Assembly: GCA_044426085.1 (NCBI GenBank)
Contig: JAWXUU010000005.1
Coordinates: 76,182-140,181 of the forward strand
Reading direction: 5' to 3'
DNA: 64,000 nt
DNA from: JAWXUU01 sp044426085
Lineage (GTDB): Bacteria; Bacillota; Clostridia; Christensenellales; CAMQZB01
Shown here: positions 6,751 to 16,197 of the stretch, piece by piece
Numbering within the stretch: position 1 is the stretch's first letter
Layout: each line of letters starts with the position of its first letter
Translations under genes and position numbers: made by a program
The notes under the pieces: generated by a model
Databases searched by the model: none
Told to the model about the DNA's origin: nothing
Seen by the model: the letters and a program-made list of their open reading frames with translations, nothing else

Positions 6751-8444
6751 ATTATTCCCTAGCGACAATTCCCGACTACACGCTGTATGAAAAATGCAAG
6801 CGCAGGTTGAAAATCGCGGGATATTTCAAGAAAGTAGAAACTGCCCATGAATTTTTTCAGGGCAACCAGTGGGGCGATTCCCCGCCGGATAACATGCCAC
6901 GCCCCGTCGTGAACATTATCGAGCCAATCGTGAGTTATAAGGTTTCGCAAATAAGCCAAAACGGCATGAATCTTTATATAGAATCGGAAGAATCGAAAGT
7001 TCAGCAAGCGTTTGCCGATAGAATCGATAAAATCTGGGAAAAGCAAGATATGGATAACCTTATTTATGAAGTGCTTTTGAACGCATCTGTTTCGGGCGTT
7101 TCGGCGGTTTATTGCTATTTCGACGAAGAAAATAAAGATGTGGTTTGCGAAATTAAAGATGCACGGGATATCATTTTCAGTTGCGAACAGGAAACCGATT
7201 TGGAAAAGCAAGATTTTATCATGCTACCTTATCGCGACAGCATTGTAAGGATAAAAGCGGAAGGTGAAAGCCTTGGTCTTTTGCCACAGCAACTTGAAAT
7301 GATAAGGAAGGATCAAGATGATTTCGACGACATCGTGGAAAGAACAACTTGCGTTTTGAAGATGTGGAAGGAAAACGGCACAGTGCATTTTTCCAAGTTC
7401 ACAAGACATGTGGTTTTGGTGGAAGATGAAGATACAGGCCTAGAAACCTATCCCATTTCCATACTCCCATGGGGTGAAAACGCGGGGAATATCCGCGGGC
7501 TTGGCGAAGTTACGAAAATCTTGCAAAACCAGATTGAAATCAACAAAAACTACGCTCGACGTGGCGTTTCCATTATGGACGGGGCATACCCAAAGATTGC
7601 GTATCTCACCGACATGGTGGAAAATCCCGAATCAATAACAGAAGTTGGTTCAGCAATCGGGGTAAGTGGCACAAGCGTTGCGGATGTTGCAAAGGCGATA
7701 ACATATCTTTCGCCCGTGCGAATTTCAAGCGATGCAGAAGCCTACACATCAGAACTTATCGAGCTTACTCGTGCACTTGCGGGTGCTTCGGATAACTCAA
7801 TTGGGCTTGTGAATCCCGAAGCTGCTTCGGGCACGGCAATTCTTGCGGTGCAATCGGCGCAACAAATGCCACTTTCAAGGCAGATTGCAAAGATGCGTAA
7901 GTTCATCGAAAAACTCGGCAGGGTTTGGCTTGAACTTTATAAAATGTATTTGCCTTCAGGGTTTGTGACGGATAAGGGCAAAAGGATTTCTAAAAAACAA
8001 ATCGAAGATGCAATAAAACATCTGAAAGTTGAAATCTATTCTAAAAGTCCATACACAACAACAGCTGTGGAAAATGCGCTTAAGGGATATTTGGAATCTG
8101 GACACATCACCTTTGAAGATTATTGCAAACTTTTGCCAAACGGCGGTGTCGGTCAAATGGTTTTGAAAAACTACACCCCACCAAGCCAAGAAGAAAAAGC
8201 GGAAAGTGCTCAAAGTGCTATTCAAAGCATGCTTGGTGCAAACGGCTCGGCAAACGGCTCGGCTCAAAACACAGCCACCAACCAAACGGTGAATGCAAAC
8301 CAAATGGCGAATGCAAATCAAGGTGGCGACAGTCAGCTTTACAGCAAAGTTGCAACCCTTGCGAAAAACCGTTGGGGTGATAACAGCGTGAAAACAAACA
8401 ATAAAAGCAGTGGTAGCACTGCAAAAAAGACTAATTCAAAATAA
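6747..8444 (+). CDS. Portal protein, short-tailed-phage type
   Basis: A 565-residue protein that should form the dodecameric DNA-entry ring at the capsid vertex. The N-terminal EFFQGNQW block, the central ILPWGENAGNIRGLGEVTK region and the helical QNQIEINKNYARR stem follow the pattern of P22/T7-like portals. The last 80 residues are Asn/Ala/Gln-rich and low in complexity (NGSANGSAQNT, VNANQMANANQ), probably a flexible barrel or crown segment. Start codon overlap with the upstream gene is 4 bases. It pairs with TerL and the coat protein as the core of head assembly. Confidence 0.88.
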   Translation: MNYSLATIPDYTLYEKCKRRLKIAGYFKKVETAHEFFQGNQWGDSPPDNMPRPVVNIIEPIVSYKVSQISQNGMNLYIESEESKVQQAFADRIDKIWEKQDMDNLIYEVLLNASVSGVSAVYCYFDEENKDVVCEIKDARDIIFSCEQETDLEKQDFIMLPYRDSIVRIKAEGESLGLLPQQLEMIRKDQDDFDDIVERTTCVLKMWKENGTVHFSKFTRHVVLVEDEDTGLETYPISILPWGENAGNIRGLGEVTKILQNQIEINKNYARRGVSIMDGAYPKIAYLTDMVENPESITEVGSAIGVSGTSVADVAKAITYLSPVRISSDAEAYTSELIELTRALAGASDNSIGLVNPEAASGTAILAVQSAQQMPLSRQIAKMRKFIEKLGRVWLELYKMYLPSGFVTDKGKRISKKQIEDAIKHLKVEIYSKSPYTTTAVENALKGYLESGHITFEDYCKLLPNGGVGQMVLKNYTPPSQEEKAESAQSAIQSMLGANGSANGSAQNTATNQTVNANQMANANQGGDSQLYSKVATLAKNRWGDNSVKTNNKSSGSTAKKTNSK

Positions 8445-8494
8445 GGGGACTTAAAAAAGTTCCCACAAAATAAACAGACTAAAGGAGAATTATA

Positions 8495-9316
8495 ATGGCA
8501 TATAAAAACTTTGTCCCAGAATTTTGGGCGGAAAAAATCGAAGTGGAAAACGAAAAACTATTGGTGCTAGCACCGCTAACAAACCGCAATTGGGAAGGTC
8601 AACTTCTTGAAAAAGGCGACGCGGTGAACATCTTGGGGCTTGCGCGCCCAACGATTGGCGATTATGACGGCGGAGATATCGCAGAAGCAGAAACGCTTGA
8701 AGATACAGCAGTGAAACTCACAATCGACAAGGCGAAATATTTCAACGTTATTGTCGACGATATCGATAAGCGTCAATCACAACAAAGCATGATGGAAGAC
8801 ATTTTGCACGAATGCAACGAATCTATGGCGGACAGGGAAGACAGCGACATCGGCGCAATCATGTGTGAAGGTGCTGGCGTGACGATTGAAGTTGAAGAAC
8901 TTTCTTCAGACAACGCGAGAAAATATTTACAAGAAGGCAAAACTGTACTTCTCAAAAACGGCGTGAAAAATTCAAGTGTAATCTGCGCGGCAGTAACGCC
9001 AGAATTTTTGGAAAAAATCGAACAAGCTGTGGAAAAATTGGACACAGATAACAGCACAGTTGTGACAAACGGATTTGTTGGCAAAACTTCTGGCGTTGAA
9101 ATTTACGTTTCAAACAACTTGCCAACGGAAGACGGCGACGACCTCTGTTTCCTTTTCACAAAACGTGCGGTTGCGCATGCCAAGCAAGTTGCAAAAGTGG
9201 AAGCATACCGCCCACAAGGCAAGTTCTGTGATGCGGTGAAAGGGCTTTCTCTTTACGGATCTAAAGTTATTCGCCCAAAAGAACTCGTGAAATTCAAAAT
9301 TGAAGAATACGTTTAA
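8495..9316 (+). CDS. Major capsid protein, P22 coat-like
   Basis: 273 residues with the start FVPEFWAEKI and the GDAVNILGLARPTIGDYDG block seen in P22-type (HK97-fold) coat proteins of Bacillota phages. The C-terminal GKFCDAVKGLSLYGSKVIRP segment also fits the family. It is expected to form the icosahedral shell. A strong ribosome site (AAAGGAG) and codon bias like the host's highly expressed genes fit abundant production. No separate scaffold gene or protease is found between portal and coat, which is unusual. Confidence 0.85.
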   Translation: MAYKNFVPEFWAEKIEVENEKLLVLAPLTNRNWEGQLLEKGDAVNILGLARPTIGDYDGGDIAEAETLEDTAVKLTIDKAKYFNVIVDDIDKRQSQQSMMEDILHECNESMADREDSDIGAIMCEGAGVTIEVEELSSDNARKYLQEGKTVLLKNGVKNSSVICAAVTPEFLEKIEQAVEKLDTDNSTVVTNGFVGKTSGVEIYVSNNLPTEDGDDLCFLFTKRAVAHAKQVAKVEAYRPQGKFCDAVKGLSLYGSKVIRPKELVKFKIEEYV

Positions 9317-9342
9317 AAATCAAAGATAAAAGGAGATAAAAC

Positions 9343-9666
9343 ATGAATAAAATTGAAAAAGCCAACACAGCTGTGACAGTTGCAACTGCCACAGCAATGA
9401 CAGCGCAAACAGCATACGACCTAACATCAAAAGACGGAAAAACTATGTTTATTGCGGAAAATGCCACTTCATCAGCAATCAATTTGGTGGTGGAAGCTGG
9501 CGAAGGACTTCAAGGAACAGAAAACCTTACAATGGCTGTTCCTGCAAACTCAAAAATTTGCTTTGCCCTTGAAAGTGGCAAGTATAAAAAGCTTTATGGC
9601 GAAAATAAAGGTTGCGTGCTTTTCAGCGGTACGGGTCTTAAAATTTCGACATTCATCCTTCCGTAG
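9343..9666 (+). CDS. Small capsid-associated protein, possible head decoration protein
   Basis: 107 residues, Ala/Thr-rich at the N-terminus (TAVTVATATAMTAQTAYDL), then a compact beta-rich part (MFIAENATSSAINLVVEAGEG). Placement directly after the coat gene and its size are typical of decoration or cement proteins. No motif proves this. The ribosome site is AAAGGAG and the stop precedes a 128-nt A-rich gap. Confidence 0.5.
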   Translation: MNKIEKANTAVTVATATAMTAQTAYDLTSKDGKTMFIAENATSSAINLVVEAGEGLQGTENLTMAVPANSKICFALESGKYKKLYGENKGCVLFSGTGLKISTFILP

Positions 9667-9794
9667 GTTTATTGAAAAACAAATAACAACAATACAAAAA
9701 TAAAAAAATAACAACAAAACAAAATAACAATACAAATCAATAAACAAACAAAAAAAGGGAGCGTGGAAAATTTTCACCTCCCAAAGGAGGATGT

Positions 9795-10361
9795 ATGAAG
9801 CTAGGAGAACTAAAGGAATATACAATGCAAATGTGCGAAGATTATACCTCCGCACCATCGACATACGATGAAGAAAACAGCGGTTATAACTTCACAAGCG
9901 ACAGCGACTACGACAAAAAAATAATCGTTGCAATCAACAGTGTGTTTTCTGAAATCGCTTCGGTGGTTCCCCTTATCAAAACCACAACAGTAATCCCAAT
10001 CGCGGGGGAAGTGGCACTTCCCGTTTCAACAAAGCAAGTGAAGAAGTGCTGTATTTTTGATAAAAGCGTGCCTTTTGTTGTGTCTGATGACATCATAAGG
10101 TTTGGCAGGGAATATCCAAGCGTGGATATCACCTATGAAAAAGTGCCAACTATGTTTTTTGCCAGCACGCCAAACTCCACTGTGCTTGAATTTACCGACG
10201 ATGTTTGCGGTGTTGCGGTTTACGGCGTTTGTGCGGACCTTTTGAAGATTTCTGGCGATTATGAAATCTTTGAAGCGAAGTATCAATCGAGGATTGCAAG
10301 GCTTTCAAAGCCAAGCAAAATACAGTTTGTCAACTTGCATAAGCGAGGTTTTGCGCCATGA
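9795..10361 (+). CDS. Head-tail connector protein, P22 gp4-like by position
   Basis: 188 residues, mostly soluble alpha/beta. The N-terminal part resembles small head-completion proteins (INSVFSEIASVVPLIK), and it is followed directly by a tail-hub protein with a 4-base overlap. In P22-like phages the gp4 adaptor is encoded between coat and gp10, as here. It would bind under the portal and seal packaged DNA. The family assignment rests on context and general character rather than a hallmark residue. Confidence 0.58.
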   Translation: MKLGELKEYTMQMCEDYTSAPSTYDEENSGYNFTSDSDYDKKIIVAINSVFSEIASVVPLIKTTTVIPIAGEVALPVSTKQVKKCCIFDKSVPFVVSDDIIRFGREYPSVDITYEKVPTMFFASTPNSTVLEFTDDVCGVAVYGVCADLLKISGDYEIFEAKYQSRIARLSKPSKIQFVNLHKRGFAP

Positions 10362-12280
10362 AAACAGTAACAAAAGTATGCGCAGAACTCGCGGGTGTAG
10401 ACTTTTCCAAAGATGAAAGTTTCGTGTCTGATAGAAGGTCGCCAATGATGGTGAATATGTATAAAGACTACAATCAAACATTCAACACTGCGGTGGAAAC
10501 TCGCCCAGGATTTCGCCTTGAAAAGCCCTTTGAAGATGGAATAACAAACGCGTTTGCATCAAAGAATTTAGATGATTGCTTGTTTGTTCATTCGGATGGC
10601 GTGATATATCTTTATCGCGAAGAAAACGAAAAGATGTTTCTTGCAGACTGCGAAAAAACCCCTTATTTTGTGGACTTTTTCGGGCGAATAATCGCCTATG
10701 CGGGAAGCGAGATTTTCGGCTTTCAGTTTGAACAGGTGGATGAAGATGGCGAAGTTTCCGACCTTTCTGAAAGCGACGGATATATTTCCACCAAAAACCT
10801 TGGCGATGATATTTATATGCACGTTTTTAACGAGATGGAAAGGGCGTTTGTGCCACTTACTTATATGATAGCACGCGACGGCACAGTCACGGAATATCAA
10901 GGCATAAACCTTCTCACGGGGAAACAGCGAAACTATTTTCAAGTGGACGGCTCAACAAAAGATTTAACCCTTATCCCATACGCGCCAGATGGTGATTGTG
11001 AAATCCTTTCTGTGCTTGTTTCGGGAGTTGAAACAACTGCGTACACAGTTTATGAAAATGTTCTCACGCTCAGTTCAACACCCGCCGATATGACAGAAAT
11101 TGAAATCACTTATTATCAAGAAGTGGATAACGCAATTGCAAATTGCAATGTGTTTTATTGCTTTGACGAACGCGTGTTTGCGGGGGGATATGGCGACGGG
11201 TATTTTTGGTCGGGACTTTCCGACCCAACGTATTTTCCCGTGCTTGCTTATGAAGGGATAGATAACGGCCCAGTGACAGGGTTTTTCCAAGTGTCGTCGA
11301 ATCTTTTGGTGACGTCGGAAAACCAAACGTGCATTTGTTCCACTGTGCTAACAGAGGTGGAAACGCTTCCAAAAACCTATCCAAACTATGCCATTTCAAA
11401 CACTTATGGTGGCAAGGTTTGCGGAGATTTTCTAAACGACCCAGTGGTGCTTACAAACTATGGTCTTATGGGCATTTCAAGTGTGGATTACTACGGCGAA
11501 AGAAACCTTTTTCCAAGGTCTACACTCGTGAATGGCAGGCTGACAAACGAATCTGACCTGCAAAATGCCAGCATGTGTTTATACCGCGAATATTTGGTTA
11601 TTGCGGTTAATGGCAACATATATATGGCGAATTCGCGCGAGACAATAGACACCGATACCGACTTTGAATACGAGTGGTATTATTGGACGGATATCGGGGC
11701 GGAAGAAGACGGGATTTTCTTTCCGGCAACGAAGATTTTTCAAAACAACGACAGACTGCTTTTTGTGACGGAAAACGGATACGTGGGAATTTTCAACACC
11801 GATATGCTTAAGCCAATATACGGCGGAGAGCAAGGTGGCGAGCTGGTTTCCTACGCATATGCCGACGATGTTGCAACGGTTTCTGATGGCGAAGTGGTTC
11901 TTTCAAAAAAGGCAATCTTTTCCTGTTATGTGACAACGCTTGACGACTTTGGTTTTCGAGCCTTTCGCAAAAACAGCCGAAAGGTGGGCAACCTTTGCGA
12001 TTTGAAAGCCTTTTCGCACACAAAGTGTAAAATAAGGGCGAGATCATCAACTTCAACTTTCAACGATGTTGGGTCTTATATTGGGGATTATATGGACTTT
12101 TCCGATGTGGATTTTAGCAATTTCACATTCAGCACGTCAGACCTAGCAACGTTTTTTTTCAAGCCGTCGCTAAAGAAATTCCAAAAGAGTCAACTTATGT
12201 TGTATTCCGACGAACTTTATAAGCCTTTTGGCGTTCTTGGTATTTATCAAGAAGTGGAAGTTTTGGGATACGCAAAATAA
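10358..12280 (+). CDS. Tail hub / packaged-DNA stabilisation protein, P22 gp10-like
   Basis: 640 residues, rich in beta strands and aromatic residues. An early VNMYKDYN...ETRPGFRL pattern is typical of gp10-type hub proteins of short-tailed phages. Repeated FASKNL/FGRIIAYAG/WTDIGAEEDG blades suggest a beta-propeller. It would sit below the connector and carry the tail needle or fibres. It overlaps the connector gene by 4 bases. Predicted products of this family are 450-650 residues, so it is full length. Confidence 0.68.
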   Translation: MKTVTKVCAELAGVDFSKDESFVSDRRSPMMVNMYKDYNQTFNTAVETRPGFRLEKPFEDGITNAFASKNLDDCLFVHSDGVIYLYREENEKMFLADCEKTPYFVDFFGRIIAYAGSEIFGFQFEQVDEDGEVSDLSESDGYISTKNLGDDIYMHVFNEMERAFVPLTYMIARDGTVTEYQGINLLTGKQRNYFQVDGSTKDLTLIPYAPDGDCEILSVLVSGVETTAYTVYENVLTLSSTPADMTEIEITYYQEVDNAIANCNVFYCFDERVFAGGYGDGYFWSGLSDPTYFPVLAYEGIDNGPVTGFFQVSSNLLVTSENQTCICSTVLTEVETLPKTYPNYAISNTYGGKVCGDFLNDPVVLTNYGLMGISSVDYYGERNLFPRSTLVNGRLTNESDLQNASMCLYREYLVIAVNGNIYMANSRETIDTDTDFEYEWYYWTDIGAEEDGIFFPATKIFQNNDRLLFVTENGYVGIFNTDMLKPIYGGEQGGELVSYAYADDVATVSDGEVVLSKKAIFSCYVTTLDDFGFRAFRKNSRKVGNLCDLKAFSHTKCKIRARSSTSTFNDVGSYIGDYMDFSDVDFSNFTFSTSDLATFFFKPSLKKFQKSQLMLYSDELYKPFGVLGIYQEVEVLGYAK

Positions 12281-12312
12281 AAGAAATGTCAAAAAAATTT
12301 AAAGGAGATAAA

Positions 12313-13032
12313 ATGAATCAACAAAATAACAAAATGAATATGTCGCAAGAAGATTTGCGAAACGAAGTGCTCAAAAGCGGTCTTTGCAACGAACTTATGG
12401 GTGGATTGCTTGATGAAAACGGCAATCTGCCACAAGTTGGTGGCGGAAATCAAGGTATGCAAGGAATGCAAGGTCAAGGCATGCAAAATATGCAAGGTGG
12501 GGGTATGCAAGGAATGCAAGGTCAAAACATGCAAGGTGGGGGAATGCAAGGCATGCAATCTCCGCCAAAGTCGGAAGAAGAGATTGTCGCATTCATTGAA
12601 AACTGCAGGGCAAATTGCAAACAAGATGAAATCACAATACAATCGCTTTTGTGCAAGGTTTATGACCTTATTCAAAAGGAAAAAAGGCTTGTTGAAGTTA
12701 TCAATTCCTACAAGCAAAAGGGGTTTGGAAGACAGATGCCACAAATGCAAATGCAAGGCTACGGCACGCCTATGCAAGGATACGGTATGCAAGGTTATGG
12801 CATGCAAATGCCTATGCAAGGATACGCAATGCCAACGCAAAGCTATGGAACGCAAAGCTATGGAATGCAAAGTGGTGGGGAAGAAAATTTCAACATGCCA
12901 AAATCAACTGGAAGCACTCGCCAAACAATAAAGGATCGTCAGTTCATTCCAAAATCCCAAGCAATGCAAATGTCGCGTGACGAAATTCGCGAAAATTTTG
13001 ATTTGATAGATAAGTCAAGAAAGGAGTGGTGA
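12313..13032 (+). CDS. Met/Gln/Gly-rich virion protein of unknown role
   Basis: 239 residues. The ATG at 12313 follows AAAGGAGAT; a further ATG at 12286 lacks a site. Two low-complexity blocks dominate: repeats of GMQGMQGQ at about residues 50-82 and QGYGMQ-type repeats at about 145-190. A short helical segment (IQSLLCKVYDLIQKEKRLVEVINSYKQ in part) lies between, and the C-terminus has a charged RQFIPKSQAM block. No family is recognised. It may be an assembly or scaffold-like factor, since the operon otherwise lacks one; that is inference. Confidence 0.55.
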   Translation: MNQQNNKMNMSQEDLRNEVLKSGLCNELMGGLLDENGNLPQVGGGNQGMQGMQGQGMQNMQGGGMQGMQGQNMQGGGMQGMQSPPKSEEEIVAFIENCRANCKQDEITIQSLLCKVYDLIQKEKRLVEVINSYKQKGFGRQMPQMQMQGYGTPMQGYGMQGYGMQMPMQGYAMPTQSYGTQSYGMQSGGEENFNMPKSTGSTRQTIKDRQFIPKSQAMQMSRDEIRENFDLIDKSRKEW

Positions 13033-13033
13033 T

Positions 13034-14740
13034 ATGCCAATAGAAGATTATAAACTCAAATCCTCCGATTATGAAGGCAACAGAATTGCCGACCTTTCGG
13101 ACAGACCAACCGACACAGATATGGAAGGTGGCGACGGACTGAGTGCGAGTATGTTGAAAGCTTGTTTCGATTATATTCCAATCAATGTGCTTGGCGAACA
13201 AAAACTCAACGGACTTATTGATTATCTTCTCACTGGTGATTTTGCAAGTGAATTTCCAATGGATAACGCAAGCGGGAATGTTTCCACGCTTGCGGAATCA
13301 ATCGCGGAAAAGATTGCAAGCACCAACGTGAAGTTTATAAGGATAAATTCCGATAAGGTTTTGGAAACGTCAACCGACGGCGAAACTTGGGAAGCAACTG
13401 GCTCTTCTGGTCACATCATATTGAATGACGAAGGGGAGGAGATAACTCAACGTTCGCGTTTGCAATTCAAAACTGTTGATGTTTATGACGAAGGCGATGT
13501 GACTGTTGTGGAATGCTTGAAAGGCGACCAAGGCGAAAAAGGCGACACTGGCGAAAAAGGTGACACAGGTGACACGGGCAACACGGGAAATCAAGGCGAG
13601 CGTGGCTACGCACTTGTTCCAACAGTATCTGAAACGGGTGATATTTCGTGGGCGGTTTCCGAAACGGCAACAATCCCAACGGCAAGAAACATTCAAGGTC
13701 CACAAGGTTCGCAAGGCATACAAGGCGTTCAAGGCGTCGCGGGGTCGCAAGGCATGCAGGGCATTCAAGGTCCAAGTGGTGTTCAAGGTGTGCAAGGCGA
13801 AAAGGGTGACACCGGTGAAACGGGCACAACGGGGCCACAAGGATCGCAAGGGGTGCAAGGCATTCAAGGTTATCAAGGTGAAAAAGGTGACGACGGCGAA
13901 GACGGAAGAAGCTTTTCTATTGCGGATATATATGCCACGTTATACGACTTGAAATCAGCGCTGCCAAACGGTGACGAAAATGCCTATCAAGTGACATCAG
14001 AAGATAAAGAAATCTTTATTTTCAGCGAACTTGAAAACGATTGGGAAAGTCTTGGTGCACTTCAAGGTGTTCAAGGCGAGCAAGGTGTTCAAGGCGAACA
14101 AGGGCCTCAAGGTGAACAGGGCGAACAAGGTTTGCAAGGTGCAACGGGGGCTCAAGGTATTCAAGGTCCAGAAGGCATTCAAGGTCCAGAAGGTGCTCAA
14201 GGGTCTCAGGGGCTTCAAGGTGAAACAGGTCCTGCGGGGCTTTCGGCATACGAACATGCTCTTAATGGTGGCTACACAGGCACTCAAGAAGAATATGAAA
14301 TTGACATTGCAAATATCGGTGCCTACGCGCTTGAGGCTGACCTTGTAACCCTTCAAGGCTCTGGGTATGTTTCAACGGAAAACGTGCACGCAAATGCCCT
14401 TGCGATATCAGAAAAAGCGTCGCAAGAAGATTTGAACTCGGTATCGGCTGTGGCTGTTGCAAAGGTGGGAAAGTCGACATATCAAACGGCAACGCTTTAT
14501 GCAGACACTTGGAGTGGCACAGATGCCCCATTTGGTTATTCCCTTGCTGTTTCAGGTGTGACGGCAACTTCAAATCAAGAACTTTTGCCAAGTCTTTCAA
14601 TAACGGTAGACCAGCTTGAATATTTGCAAGTTGCAAATGTGCAAGATGCAGGGCAATCGGACGGTGCAATAAGTCTTTATGCTTGGGGGGATAAGCCAGA
14701 AGTGGATATCCCAATAAGAATTATTTTGAGAGGTGACTAG
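13034..14740 (+). CDS. Collagen-like tail fibre protein
   Basis: 568 residues. Two long Gly-X-Y stretches (about residues 160-285 and 345-405, units such as GIQGVQ, GEKGDT, GPQGEQ) would form collagen-type triple helices. Between and after them are globular spacers, including an AYEHALNGGYTGTQEEYE module common in phage fibres. The N-terminus should attach to the tail hub and the C-terminus holds a small head domain. The start is 2 bases after the previous stop. The repeat DNA generates long shadow frames on both strands that are not genes. Confidence 0.85.
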   Translation: MPIEDYKLKSSDYEGNRIADLSDRPTDTDMEGGDGLSASMLKACFDYIPINVLGEQKLNGLIDYLLTGDFASEFPMDNASGNVSTLAESIAEKIASTNVKFIRINSDKVLETSTDGETWEATGSSGHIILNDEGEEITQRSRLQFKTVDVYDEGDVTVVECLKGDQGEKGDTGEKGDTGDTGNTGNQGERGYALVPTVSETGDISWAVSETATIPTARNIQGPQGSQGIQGVQGVAGSQGMQGIQGPSGVQGVQGEKGDTGETGTTGPQGSQGVQGIQGYQGEKGDDGEDGRSFSIADIYATLYDLKSALPNGDENAYQVTSEDKEIFIFSELENDWESLGALQGVQGEQGVQGEQGPQGEQGEQGLQGATGAQGIQGPEGIQGPEGAQGSQGLQGETGPAGLSAYEHALNGGYTGTQEEYEIDIANIGAYALEADLVTLQGSGYVSTENVHANALAISEKASQEDLNSVSAVAVAKVGKSTYQTATLYADTWSGTDAPFGYSLAVSGVTATSNQELLPSLSITVDQLEYLQVANVQDAGQSDGAISLYAWGDKPEVDIPIRIILRGD

Positions 14741-15634
14741 ATGGCAAATATAATAAAATTTGGCGGTGGCGCTGGTGGGTATAACAAGCTGAAAATTGTC
14801 GTGCCAGATGGCGCAACCGAAGTGAAGTGCTACAGACTGGACGAAAGCGATGGAAGTATCGTGAGGGAACTTAGTGATGGTGCAACGCTCAGGGCAGGTT
14901 GGATACTAAAAACATTCGCCACGCCAGACACAATTGAAAGCAATGTGTATGTAGTGCCAGAACTTGATGTGAATTTTGTGGTTACCGCAGGTGACAGATT
15001 GTGGGAAGGCATAGTTGAACTTGTTGAAAAAGGTATTGTTGAAAATGTATATGAAGTAGGCGATACAATTTCTTTCACTTGCACTGATGATTGGACAGGA
15101 TATGCAACTATCATGGGCTTCAATCACGATGAAAAAAGTGACGGAACTGGTTATGCAGCAGTGACATTTGGAACGGAATATTTGTATCATACAACATATT
15201 CTATGTGGAATACCAGTGGTGCACAGGGTTCGTATCCAAATATGAAGATGGCGTATGAACATTTGCCAGCCATATTGGAAACTCTTCCCGATACGATAAA
15301 AGATAATATCAAAACAGTTGTTAAATCTTCTGAATACTTCAATGGTAACTGTGTTGATACTGACGCTAATTTATGGCTGTTTTCATCAGCGGAAATTGGA
15401 CTGCATACAGGGGCGGAGGATTCCACGCTTTATCCATACTATCGCGACGGTGGAAGTTTGATAAAGAATATATATGGTGCTTCTGCAAGCAATTGGCTCA
15501 CACGAAGTGCTGTATACAGTTATAATAGTTCAACAATATACTACTCATCTTGGCTAGGGGTTACAGCAACAGGGACATTGACAATGATTGGCTGTGGCAC
15601 TTCGGCAGGCGTCAATTTTGGCTTCTGCTTATAA
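14741..15634 (+). CDS. DUF6273-like receptor-binding tip protein
   Basis: 297 residues. The C-terminal part contains the pattern typical of DUF6273 modules: a NWLTRSAV block, then a Tyr/Ser-rich variable segment and a GVNFGFCL ending (usual form WWLRSP...VRPAFCL). Such modules are found on phage tail tips and cell-surface proteins and are thought to bind ligands. The N-terminal 100 residues look like an adaptor domain. It starts directly after the fibre stop codon, so the two probably form one receptor-binding unit. No reverse transcriptase or template repeat is present to diversify it. Confidence 0.65.
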   Translation: MANIIKFGGGAGGYNKLKIVVPDGATEVKCYRLDESDGSIVRELSDGATLRAGWILKTFATPDTIESNVYVVPELDVNFVVTAGDRLWEGIVELVEKGIVENVYEVGDTISFTCTDDWTGYATIMGFNHDEKSDGTGYAAVTFGTEYLYHTTYSMWNTSGAQGSYPNMKMAYEHLPAILETLPDTIKDNIKTVVKSSEYFNGNCVDTDANLWLFSSAEIGLHTGAEDSTLYPYYRDGGSLIKNIYGASASNWLTRSAVYSYNSSTIYYSSWLGVTATGTLTMIGCGTSAGVNFGFCL

Positions 15635-15643
15635 GGGGGAAAC

Positions 15644-16195
15644 ATGAAAACAATAATTATAACTGGAAAGCAGTGTTGCGGAAAGCGAACGCTTGCAAAC
15701 CACATTGCGTATTCTTTGAAATTTCAGCATGTGTATAAGGTTGCAGTGACGGATGAAACCGACCTTTTCGGGCAGATAGACAGCTATTATTACAGCGAAG
15801 TTCAAAATGAAGTTTTCGATGATGATATTGGCGATGTTGTGTTTGTGGCGGGCACGCAAAAAGAACTTTTGGGAAGCTACGGTTTTGAAAAGTCTGCTTT
15901 TGAAGATGGCGATTATGTGATAACTGCAATGCCTTCTCAACTTGAAAGTATCTTTGAATTTTTGGGAAGTGAAAATTGCGTTGTAATATATTTGAATGTC
16001 TTAAACAAGCTAGAACGCAGACACAGGGCGATTGGCGAAGGTGATTTTCGAAACTTGCCTTATTGGACTCGGGAAACTGATGAATCTGCACAATTCGAAG
16101 ATTTGCAATTTGATTTAGAACTTGATAACAAAGATAAAGATACAAGCAAAGTGATAACTCAAATTCAAAGCTTTATAAAAAATAACGGAGGTTAA
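15644..16195 (+). CDS. Guanylate-kinase-like P-loop protein
   Basis: 183 residues. A P-loop, GKQCCGKRT (residues 8-16), opens the protein. The later order (an AGTQKELLGSYG segment, VVIYLNVLNKLERRHRA, then an acidic tail) parallels guanylate kinase, where a lid and an arginine-bearing helix follow in the same places. The usual GMP-binding S-x-x-T-T-R motif is not evident, so the substrate may differ or activity may be lost. A nucleotide kinase inside a virion operon is odd. Start codon follows AAGGGGG. Confidence 0.55.
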   Translation: MKTIIITGKQCCGKRTLANHIAYSLKFQHVYKVAVTDETDLFGQIDSYYYSEVQNEVFDDDIGDVVFVAGTQKELLGSYGFEKSAFEDGDYVITAMPSQLESIFEFLGSENCVVIYLNVLNKLERRHRAIGEGDFRNLPYWTRETDESAQFEDLQFDLELDNKDKDTSKVITQIQSFIKNNGG

Positions 16196-16197
16196 AA

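Noticed and set aside
12286..12312. Earlier start codon for the Met/Gln/Gly-rich protein
   Set aside because: No ribosome site precedes it, while AAAGGAGAT precedes the ATG at 12313.
13370..14714. Several long frames on both strands within the collagen-like gene
   Set aside because: They arise from the regular Gly-X-Y codon repeats. They have biased His/Leu- or Lys/Val-rich composition and no ribosome sites.
14741..15634. Diversity-generating retroelement acting on the DUF6273 tip gene
   Set aside because: No reverse transcriptase gene or template repeat is found in the window.
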